From the NCBI GenBank assembly GCA_964545245.1, contig CAZJFC010000041.1, positions 1 through 15,524 on the forward strand: 15,524 nt of DNA. The letters run 5' to 3'. This document shows positions 1-5,158 of the stretch, piece after piece (positions within the stretch are counted from its first letter, which is position 1; each line of letters begins with the position of its first letter). The stretch comes from CAZJFC01 sp964545245. GTDB taxonomy: Bacteria > Pseudomonadota > Alphaproteobacteria > Rickettsiales > 21-14-0-20-44-7. A program made the position numbers and the translations under genes. The notes under the pieces are model-generated. The model saw nothing but the letters and a program-made list of their open reading frames with translations, did no database searches and had not been told where the DNA came from.

Positions 1-1176
1 GATATGGAATTCGTTCAGTCCCACCCCACCGGGATTTATGGCGCAGGCTGCCTTATCACCGAAGGCGCACGCGGCGAAGGCGGATATCTGGTTAACTCCG
101 AAGGCGAGCGCTTCATGGAGCGTTATGCGCCAAACGCGAAAGACCTTGCATCGCGCGACGTTGTTTCGCGCTCAATCACTATGGAAATCCGCGAAGGCCG
201 CGGCGTTGGCCCGAATAAGGACCATATCTTCCTGCACCTCGACCACCTCGACCCGGCGATTTTGCATGAGCGCCTGCCGGGCATTTCCGAATCCGCAAAA
301 ATCTTTGCCGGTGTTGACGTTACCAAGCAACCAATCCCGATTCTCCCGACCGTGCATTATAATATGGGCGGTATCCCGACCAATTATCATGGCGAAGTCG
401 TGAGACCCTCCTCCAACCTCCTCCCTCAGGGAGGAGGCTTCAAATCCCCCCTCACTTCCCCTCCGCCTGAGGGAGGGAAGCATCTTTCTTCACCCCTCCC
501 TGAGGGAGGGGATGGGGGAGGGTTCGAGACAGTTCCCGGCCTTATGGCGATCGGCGAAGCGGCCTGCGTTTCCGTCCACGGCGCGAACCGCCTCGGCTCC
601 AACTCGCTGCTCGACCTTGTGGTGTTTGGCCGCGCCGCCGCGCTCCGCGCGAAGGAAATCATAAAACCGGGCGAGCGCAACCGCGACCTGCCGAAAAGCG
701 CAAGCGACAAGATAATAGCGCGCTTTGACCGCATCCGCAACGCGAAAGGTTCGCTTTCCACCGCGCAAATCCGCGACAATATGCAGCGCACCATGCAGAA
801 CCACGCCGCCGTGTTCCGCACGGCAGAAGTCCTGAAAGATGGCGTGAAGAAAATGCAGCAGGTGCATGCTTCATACAGCGACCTGAAAATCACTGACCGC
901 GGCCTTATCTGGAACTCCGATTTAATGGAAGCGCTGGAACTCGACAATCTCCGCGACCAGGCACTAGTGACCATCGCCTCCGCCGAGAACCGCAAGGAAT
1001 CCCGCGGAGCGCACGCCCGCGAGGACTTCCCCGACCGCGACGACAAGGAGTGGCACAAACACACGATCTGCTGGGTGGATGAAACCGGCAAAACCAGAAT
1101 CGACTACCGCCCGGTTCATATGTATACGCTGACGGATGAGTGTGAGGTTGTTCCGGCGAAGAAGCGGGTTTATTAA
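1..1176 (+). CDS. sdhA: Succinate dehydrogenase flavoprotein subunit, 3' part (5' end outside window)
   Basis: This is the FAD-containing subunit of respiratory complex II, which oxidises succinate to fumarate and passes electrons to quinone. The frame is open from base 1 and ends at TAA 1174-1176; the missing 5' part holds the N-terminal FAD-binding region. Visible motifs are HPTG (His at 22-24), SRDVVSRS, HYNMGGIPTN (His at 355-357) and HGANRLGSNS (Arg at 589-591). These match E. coli SdhA His242, Arg286, His354 and Arg399. The usual QFHPTG reads QSHPTG here. In E. coli His354 and Arg399 are 45 residues apart; here they are 78 apart, so about 33 residues are extra, and they coincide with a three-hairpin palindromic DNA element at about 405-523. 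The C-terminal domain is intact to the typical end VPAKKRVY. sdhB, the usual downstream partner, is absent from the next 10 kb. Identity is very secure. Confidence 0.97.
   Translation, partial: DMEFVQSHPTGIYGAGCLITEGARGEGGYLVNSEGERFMERYAPNAKDLASRDVVSRSITMEIREGRGVGPNKDHIFLHLDHLDPAILHERLPGISESAKIFAGVDVTKQPIPILPTVHYNMGGIPTNYHGEVVRPSSNLLPQGGGFKSPLTSPPPEGGKHLSSPLPEGGDGGGFETVPGLMAIGEAACVSVHGANRLGSNSLLDLVVFGRAAALRAKEIIKPGERNRDLPKSASDKIIARFDRIRNAKGSLSTAQIRDNMQRTMQNHAAVFRTAEVLKDGVKKMQQVHASYSDLKITDRGLIWNSDLMEALELDNLRDQALVTIASAENRKESRGAHAREDFPDRDDKEWHKHTICWVDETGKTRIDYRPVHMYTLTDECEVVPAKKRVY
405..523 (+). repeat. G/C-rich three-hairpin palindromic element inserted in-frame in sdhA (family A)
   Basis: The outer arms 405-414 and 514-523 pair over 10 bases with one T-G wobble. 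Inside are three hairpins: 417-437 (10-base arms, one central base), an imperfect one at 455-480, and 493-511 (9-base arms). The sdhA frame reads through without a stop, and the encoded peptide ends SPLPEGGDGGG. The copies at 2735-2850 and 14752-14832 share the layout and the peptide tail. The extent is judged from pairing and from comparison with known SdhA spacing; exact ends are uncertain. Confidence 0.85.
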
Positions 1177-1180
1177 TTTA

Positions 1181-1271
1181 CATCCTCGACTTCGCCTAAC
1201 GAATGTCGGGGATCTTGTGAGGAGAATACTAACAGGAGATCCCCGTGATGGGCTAAGCCCACACGAGGATG
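1181..1271. repeat. Dispersed ~90-bp imperfect palindrome (family D)
   Basis: The outer arms CATCCTCG (1182-1189, from 1181) and CGAGGATG (1264-1271) are perfect complements. An inner stem joins GGGGATCT (1208-1215) to AGATCCCC (1237-1244), and a small GGGC/GCCC hairpin lies at 1250-1260. Part of the sequence (GATCT..G.GAGGAGAATAC) recurs at about 1700-1720. It follows sdhA directly and may act as its transcript end, although no T-run follows. Its right end reaches the start region of the next gene. Confidence 0.7.
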
Positions 1272-1277
1272 AAGAAT

Positions 1278-1679
1278 ATGGACGCAATCCAGATCATCAA
1301 AAAATACTGGGGGTGGACGGGAATCCGCCCGCAGATAATCCATGACCGCAACGCCTTCGGCAACCTCATCATCGAGGATTCCGCAGGAAGGTTCTGGCGC
1401 ATCTGCCCGGAGGAGTTTTACTGCAAAATAATCGCCAAAGGCGCGCGGGAATATAAGGCGCTACTCGAAGACAAAGAATTCAAACAGGATTGGGAAATGA
1501 CCGGCCTAGCGGTGCTTGCAGGCAGCAACCTCGGCGAGCTTGACGGCGAAAGCTGCTACCACTTCATCAAACCGGGCGATTTCTCAGTGCAAAACATCGG
1601 CCTCACCACCTATTCCGACTTAATCATCGACTCCGGCATCGCGGCGGAGGAGATGGAGAGAAACCAACAATCTTCGTGA
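1278..1679 (+). CDS. Tdi1/DUF1851-like protein (T6SS immunity-type domain)
   Basis: This predicted soluble protein of about 133 residues looks like the GAD-like/DUF1851 family, which includes the Agrobacterium type VI secretion immunity protein Tdi1. Recognisable segments are the N-terminal IIKKYWGWTGIRP, then FGNLIIEDSAGRFWRICPEE, and CYHFIKPGDFSVQNIGLTTYSDLI followed by SGIAAEEME. The last matches the family pattern of an F/Y-SV-N-x-G-T box and a final helix. In-frame ATGs lie at 1269 and 1278. I prefer 1278 because GAGG at 1265-1268 is then suitably spaced, whereas 1269 lies inside a dispersed repeat. The C-terminus seems shorter than in typical members, and a degenerate repeat fragment lies just downstream at about 1690-1720. 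No toxin or secretion gene is in the window, so an immunity role is inferred from the family only. Confidence 0.7.
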   Translation: MDAIQIIKKYWGWTGIRPQIIHDRNAFGNLIIEDSAGRFWRICPEEFYCKIIAKGAREYKALLEDKEFKQDWEMTGLAVLAGSNLGELDGESCYHFIKPGDFSVQNIGLTTYSDLIIDSGIAAEEMERNQQSS

Positions 1680-1689
1680 ACGCCCTCTG

Positions 1690-1720
1690 CGGACACGGAG
1701 ATCTCGCGAGGAGAATACCG
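1690..1720. repeat. Degenerate fragment of family D repeat
   Basis: The stretch with GGAGATCTCGCGAGGAGAAT (1698-1717) resembles the centre of the 1181-1271 element, GATCTTGTGAGGAGAATAC at 1211-1229. The outer arms are not recognisable. It lies just after the stop of the Tdi1-like gene and may have replaced part of that gene's original 3' end. Confidence 0.4.
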
Positions 1721-1765
1721 CGCAATCTTATTGATTTATTAAGACCCATCCCTTACTTTTCCTTC

Positions 1766-1921
1766 ATGAGTGAAAGCAACAGAATCCGGCAGCTTGTAGA
1801 AAGGGCGGTAGAGAGCTTTATAGAATGTCACCCTGAGATTGTTAACCGCTTGGCCAGCACTTCCCAACAGCATGGTCCTGATTCAGAAACCGGCCGCGCG
1901 CTAGCATGGCTGAGCATATAA
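1766..1921 (+). CDS. Hypothetical small protein (51 aa)
   Basis: The ORF encodes about 51 residues beginning MSESNRIRQLVERAVESF, predicted largely helical and charged, with no signal peptide or membrane segment. I do not recognise a family. The frame stays open upstream to 1676, but that part covers repeat-derived sequence, so the ATG at 1766 is the more natural start; no good ribosome binding site precedes it. Its last 16 bases overlap the next ORF at ATG 1906, an arrangement that fits translational coupling or, equally, one gene broken by a frameshift. The region is more AT-rich than its neighbours. Existence as a gene is uncertain. Confidence 0.35.
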   Translation: MSESNRIRQLVERAVESFIECHPEIVNRLASTSQQHGPDSETGRALAWLSI

Positions 1922-2151
1922 TCTTGAATAGATTTCAAAGTATTTCTCTAAGATTGGATATTGGCGGTCTACCAAAGCGTCTGCGGGATATGATAAGCAC
2001 ATTCAGTAATGACGGCATAACCGAGTATGACAGAAATTTACTTGATGATTATTTTCAATTCCTTATATCACTGGCAGACAAACTGGGAATTTCCTATACT
2101 TTGCCAAGTGCCGAAAAAGATGGCGTGGGCATCGGCATAGGCTTACCATAA
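1906..2151 (+). CDS. Hypothetical protein (81 aa), AT-rich orphan
   Basis: This is an 81-residue ORF, MAEHIILNRF... ending GVGIGIGLP. It has a central amphipathic helix-rich part (DDYFQFLISLADKLGI) and no signal peptide or clear membrane segment. I do not recognise it. It overlaps the preceding ORF by 16 bases in a different frame and has no clear ribosome binding site of its own. Base use is AT-rich compared with sdhA and the methyltransferase gene, suggesting recent acquisition or weak constraint. It could be an independent coupled gene or the 3' part of a frameshifted longer gene together with 1766-1921. Confidence 0.4.
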   Translation: MAEHIILNRFQSISLRLDIGGLPKRLRDMISTFSNDGITEYDRNLLDDYFQFLISLADKLGISYTLPSAEKDGVGIGIGLP

Positions 2152-2219
2152 TTCTTTTAATTTCGGCCTTTCCGGTTCCAGATTACAGTTTTTGCCGGAA
2201 TAATGGAAGCGCTTAAACG

Positions 2220-3332
2220 CTAGCCCAGCTCCCGCAGCACCTTCTCGCTAAGCGCGAGCATCTCATTGAACTCCCCCCTTGAGGGGGAGTCGGAAAGCGC
2301 AGCGCTCCGGTGGGGGGGAACATTGGCAGAACTACCCCCCTCCAAAATTTCTCCGCAATTTTGGCTCCCCCTCAAGGGGGGAGCTTTAATAATCAGCAAA
2401 TTGCGGCTTTCATAGGACACTTCAAACCCGGCCAGAGCGCAGATGTGCTTCAGCGAGAGGTTCGTGAAATAGAATTTATGCGCGATGTGGATTTCGTTCA
2501 GCAGATAATCCCCGCGCGAGTTTTCAATCAGCGGTACTTCAAGGTAAATATATGATGCCCCCGGCGCGGCTCCTGCCGCTTCGATGGGCTGTTCGCCCTG
2601 CTCACGCTCAAGGCTGGCTCGGCCTTCTGGCCTCACTAACAATTCATCCCTGAAATATTCGAGGAATTTTACCGGGTGGTTCACATGTTCCAGCACGCGC
2701 GAAAGCACGATGAACTCGAATTTAAGGGAAGAAGCACCTCCCCCCACCCCCTCCTCATAGGAGGGGGATAGAAGATTATTTCCCTCCTGATAGGAGGGGG
2801 ATTCGTTATTACTCCCTCCCCTATCAGGGGAGGGTTGGGGAGGGGTGTAAGGCTTTAATCCCTGTGAAATCCCGTACTCGAAATATTTCCTGTCCAGCTC
2901 TTTCAGGTAAACATCAAACCCCTGCGCGAGAATCTCCATCACCTTGCCGCCTGCCCCGCCGCCGAAATCAAGCACCTTATCGCCCGGTCGCAGAAACGGC
3001 GAAACCTTCTCCCATACCAGTTTTGCCGATTTTTTCTGGCGGTTGAACAAGCGCTCGGCGGGAATATCCTGTCGCTTAATTTTGCCGTAGCTTTCGGAAT
3101 AATATTGCTCGATGCTGGCATCGGTGAGGTATGGGTCAATCCGCAGCGTGCCGCAGAACTGGCATTGCAGCAGGTTATATTCATTACGGTGGCGCGTGGT
3201 GTTGCCGATGAGCTTGCCGCCCCCGGCTCCGCAGGCGCACGGGGAATGCTCGAACTCAAAATCCGCGCGGTCGCCCAGCTCATCGAAATACCACCAGTAT
3301 TTGAGGCTATCGTCTTTTATGTCGTAAAGCAT
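2220..3332 (-). CDS. Zinc-ribbon class I SAM-dependent methyltransferase with three repeat-derived inserts
   Basis: From the ATG at 3332 this is 370 residues. A Cys4 zinc-ribbon-like set (C32, C34, C57, C60) is followed by a Rossmann methyltransferase domain with the SAM-binding loop VLDFGGGAGG (about 120-129), the acidic strand end YLKELD, LEHV (214-217) and the strand YIYLEVP. This fits the Methyltransf_23-type group often found with sugar or surface-glycan modification genes, but nothing nearby fixes the substrate. Upstream in-frame ATGs (3377, 3389) would overlap the divergent ndufS4 start, so 3332 is preferred. Three stretches do not belong to the fold and match palindromic DNA: residues about 161-199, 233-259 and 314-353, roughly 105 of 370 residues. 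They fall between core strands or near the C-terminus, so the fold may survive. The frame is uninterrupted, but activity cannot be judged. Confidence 0.85.
   Translation of the reverse strand: MLYDIKDDSLKYWWYFDELGDRADFEFEHSPCACGAGGGKLIGNTTRHRNEYNLLQCQFCGTLRIDPYLTDASIEQYYSESYGKIKRQDIPAERLFNRQKKSAKLVWEKVSPFLRPGDKVLDFGGGAGGKVMEILAQGFDVYLKELDRKYFEYGISQGLKPYTPPQPSPDRGGSNNESPSYQEGNNLLSPSYEEGVGGGASSLKFEFIVLSRVLEHVNHPVKFLEYFRDELLVRPEGRASLEREQGEQPIEAAGAAPGASYIYLEVPLIENSRGDYLLNEIHIAHKFYFTNLSLKHICALAGFEVSYESRNLLIIKAPPLRGSQNCGEILEGGSSANVPPHRSAALSDSPSRGEFNEMLALSEKVLRELG
2271..2383. repeat. Palindromic element with perfect 19-bp inverted arms (family B), in-frame
   Basis: Arms 2271-2289 and 2365-2383 are exact reverse complements over 19 bases, and each is itself a near-palindrome (CTCCCC...GGGGAG). 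Between them lie AGCGC-A-GCGCT at about 2295-2305 and an A/T-rich hairpin CCAAAATT/AATTTTGG (2342-2349/2357-2364). It is translated on the minus strand as an insert between the core (…NLLIIKAPP) and the C-terminal helix (…NEMLALSEKVL) of the methyltransferase. Confidence 0.85.
2555..2635. repeat. Small-hairpin repeat-like insert (family C), in-frame
   Basis: This stretch contains three small perfect hairpins: GCGGC/GCCGC (2566-2570/2575-2579), GGGC/GCCC (2586-2589/2595-2598) and GGCC/GGCC (2621-2624/2629-2632). On the minus strand it encodes EGRASLEREQGEQPIEAAG and a short tail, placed just before the core strand YIYLEVP where a short turn is expected. A mobile origin is inferred from hairpin structure and misfit with the fold; no second copy is in the window. 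Confidence 0.6.
2735..2850 (-). repeat. G/C-rich three-hairpin palindromic element in the methyltransferase gene (family A)
   Basis: Three perfect hairpins lie at 2747-2767 (9-base arms, loop CAT), 2782-2798 (7-base arms, loop GAT) and 2814-2834 (9-base arms, loop ATC). Imperfect outer arms start with CACCTCCCC (from 2735) and end with GGGGAGGGGTG (to 2847). Read on the minus strand in the gene's frame it gives PQPSPDRGG near the start and SPSYEEGVGGGA at the end, close to the peptide readings of the copies in sdhA and upstream of secA. Confidence 0.85.
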
Positions 3333-3375
3333 AGGTTTCTCTTGCCATGATTTATAATTATTGTATAGGGAAACC

Positions 3376-3693
3376 ATGAAAGCACGCATCTACAAACCCG
3401 CCAAGAACGCCATGCAGTCCGGCACCGCGAAGGATTGGTGGCTGCTCGAATACGAACCCGCCGAGCAGAAATATGTCGACCCGCTGATGGGCTGGACAGG
3501 TTCCGGTGACATGAACCAGCAACTCCGCCTCACCTTTGAAACAATGGAGGAAGCGGTGGCCTATGCCGAGGAACATAATATCCCATACATAATCACCCTG
3601 CCCAAACCGCGCAAACACATCAAAAAATCATACGCGGATAACTTCGCTTATGTCCCGCCGGCGCAGAAAAGCCCGGCCATTAAACAATCCTGA
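3376..3693 (+). CDS. ndufS4: NADH:ubiquinone oxidoreductase accessory subunit, NDUFS4 type
   Basis: This 105-residue protein belongs to the ETC complex I subunit (NDUFS4/18 kDa) family, a supernumerary subunit at the NADH-oxidising arm, shared by mitochondria and alphaproteobacteria. Diagnostic segments are KARIYKPAKNAMQSG at the N-terminus, WWLLEYEP, the strongly conserved YVDPLMGWTGSGD, LTFETMEEAVAYAE, and the C-terminal KSYADNF. It has no signal peptide or membrane segment, so it acts on the cytoplasmic side. The ATG at 3376 is chosen because AGGGAA (3366-3371) precedes it closely; a TTG at 3361 is in frame but less likely. It is divergent from the methyltransferase gene with about 43 bases between starts. 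The core nuo genes are not in the window. Identity is secure. Confidence 0.93.
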   Translation: MKARIYKPAKNAMQSGTAKDWWLLEYEPAEQKYVDPLMGWTGSGDMNQQLRLTFETMEEAVAYAEEHNIPYIITLPKPRKHIKKSYADNFAYVPPAQKSPAIKQS

Positions 3694-3750
3694 CAAAAAA
3701 ATATAAAATCCTGATTTAATCTTTATACCCATCCGCAGTAAAATAATAAG

Positions 3751-4086
3751 ATGCGGAACATAAGGAACATACTCATTATTGCCTATGTCATCGCTGCCGT
3801 GGTGGCCGCTTACCTTATCACGGTATATGCCATCCCCGCTTCCGGGCAAACCAGCGGTGCCACGCTGGCGCTGAACGGCGCCCTTATTATCCTTGTCCTG
3901 CTTACCGTGCCATACCTGATATTGAAGGGGCTGTTCCACCGCGCCCACTCGCAGGATAGTGACGAAAAGGAAATCACCCTTTCCGACCTGCCGAAAGACC
4001 AGGATGACATCGCCGCTGAAACAGGCAACGACCTGCCTCCCGTATTTGAAGACGGGCAACCACGCCGGAACGATAACGCGGCCTGA
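3751..4086 (+). CDS. Hypothetical membrane protein with two transmembrane helices (111 aa)
   Basis: This 111-residue protein has two hydrophobic helices, about residues 7-28 and 39-61, joined by a short polar loop (PASGQTSGAT). A basic patch (LFHRAH) and an acidic, probably disordered C-terminal tail (DEKEITLSDLPKDQDD...) follow. The positive-inside pattern suggests both ends are cytoplasmic. I recognise no family. It lies 57 bases after ndufS4 and about 93 before mipZ on the same strand; a candidate promoter in front of mipZ suggests it is not simply part of the mipZ unit. The start has only a weak ribosome binding site, but the clear helix-loop-helix topology supports a real gene. Confidence 0.65.
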   Translation: MRNIRNILIIAYVIAAVVAAYLITVYAIPASGQTSGATLALNGALIILVLLTVPYLILKGLFHRAHSQDSDEKEITLSDLPKDQDDIAAETGNDLPPVFEDGQPRRNDNAA

Positions 4087-4117
4087 CACTTACCCCCAAA
4101 ATTATAAAAATTAACTA

Positions 4118-4146
4118 TTGAGAATTCTTTTTAATTCCGCTATCTA
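4118..4146 (+). promoter_or_regulatory. Candidate sigma70-type promoter for mipZ
   Basis: TTGAGA (4118-4123) and TATCTA (4141-4146) are separated by 17 bases in an AT-rich spacer. Transcription would begin near 4153, leaving a leader of about 27 bases before the ATG at 4180. Confidence 0.45.
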
Positions 4147-4179
4147 GTTCCTTCTTCTGTTAACCTGACTTTTGTAAAA

Positions 4180-5127
4180 ATGCTCAAAATGGTGTTTAGT
4201 AAGGACGTTGTGAAAGAACCTGCAATCCAGAACCCGGCTCACGCCAAAAAGAACGGTCACGTTATTGTTATAGGCAATGAAAAGGGTGGCAGCGGAAAAA
4301 CCACAACAGCAATGAACCTCATCACCGGACTTGCAAAGCTTGGGTTTGACGTGGGCAGCATAGATATCGACGCGCGCCAGCAAACCCTCACCCGCTATTT
4401 CGAGAACCGCCTGAACACCACACAGAAATATGGGCTGAACCTCGTCACCACCGAGCATTACGTGATTTATAAATCAATGGGCAAAAAACTCATCGAGGAA
4501 GCCGAGCAGGACGAGCATGACCGCTATATGGAGCGCCTGAATTACCTCCGCCAGCGCAAGGATTTCGTGGTGGTGGACACTCCCGGCAGCGACTCGTTCC
4601 TTTCGCGCCTTTCGCACTCCCACACCGACACAATCATCACCCCGATAAACGACAGCTTCGTGGATTTTGATGTTCTTGCAAAAGTTGACGGCGAAACCGG
4701 CGATATCATCCGCCCCAGCGTTTATGCCGAGATGGTCTGGAACCAACGCATGATTCGCGCGCAACGGGCAGGCAACAGCCGCAATATCGACTGGATCGTG
4801 ATGCGCAACCGCCTTTCCCACCTCGACAGCAAGAACAAGCGCAAAATCGAGGACGCGATGGACAAGCTCTCAAAACGCGTCGGCTTCCGCACCACCGGCG
4901 GTTTCTCCGAGCGCGTGATTTACCGCGAGTTGTTCCTGCGCGGCCTTACCCTGCTTGATATCATCGACCAGGAAACCGGGATTGATGTCACCATGTCGCA
5001 CATCGCCGGACGCGCTGAAGTACGTGACCTATTAAAAAACCTGAAAATTGAGTCGGTTACGCAAAAACTTCATGAACTTGCTGGAACTGCGCAAAATAAT
5101 AAGATAGAGTATAAAGCGGCGGGATAA
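4180..5127 (+). CDS. mipZ: Division-plane positioning ATPase MipZ
   Basis: This 315-residue ParA/MinD-superfamily ATPase belongs to the MipZ group, which in alphaproteobacteria forms a polar gradient by binding ParB and DNA and blocks FtsZ assembly away from midcell. The deviant Walker A is K35-GGSGKTT, preceded by the MipZ-typical VIVIGNE. SIDIDARQQTLTRYFENR carries the Walker A' aspartates with the family signature DxRQ-TLTRY-ENR. Walker B is FVVVDTPGSD (D133). The C-terminal half, with WIVMRNRLSHLDSKNKRK and a basic helix set, fits the family. An alternative ATG lies at 4189. ParB and FtsZ are not in the window. The gene downstream begins 31 bases after the stop with no terminator visible, so the two are probably co-transcribed. 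Confidence 0.92.
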   Translation: MLKMVFSKDVVKEPAIQNPAHAKKNGHVIVIGNEKGGSGKTTTAMNLITGLAKLGFDVGSIDIDARQQTLTRYFENRLNTTQKYGLNLVTTEHYVIYKSMGKKLIEEAEQDEHDRYMERLNYLRQRKDFVVVDTPGSDSFLSRLSHSHTDTIITPINDSFVDFDVLAKVDGETGDIIRPSVYAEMVWNQRMIRAQRAGNSRNIDWIVMRNRLSHLDSKNKRKIEDAMDKLSKRVGFRTTGGFSERVIYRELFLRGLTLLDIIDQETGIDVTMSHIAGRAEVRDLLKNLKIESVTQKLHELAGTAQNNKIEYKAAG

Positions 5128-5158
5128 GCCGGTCTAATGCATCATTGGGAGTGATCGT

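Noticed and set aside
405..523. CRISPR-like array in the G/C-rich repeats
   Set aside because: The units are unequal palindromes in a coding frame, with no constant repeat/spacer lengths and no cas genes.
402..530. GAGAC direct repeat at 402-406 and 526-530 as a target-site duplication of the sdhA insert
   Set aside because: The first copy overlaps the outer arm, and the distance between copies (124) is not a multiple of three, so clean removal would break the frame. Probably chance.
4160..4178. CtrA-like site (TTAACC followed by TGTAAA) before mipZ
   Set aside because: The first half-site matches but the second does not; too weak to report.
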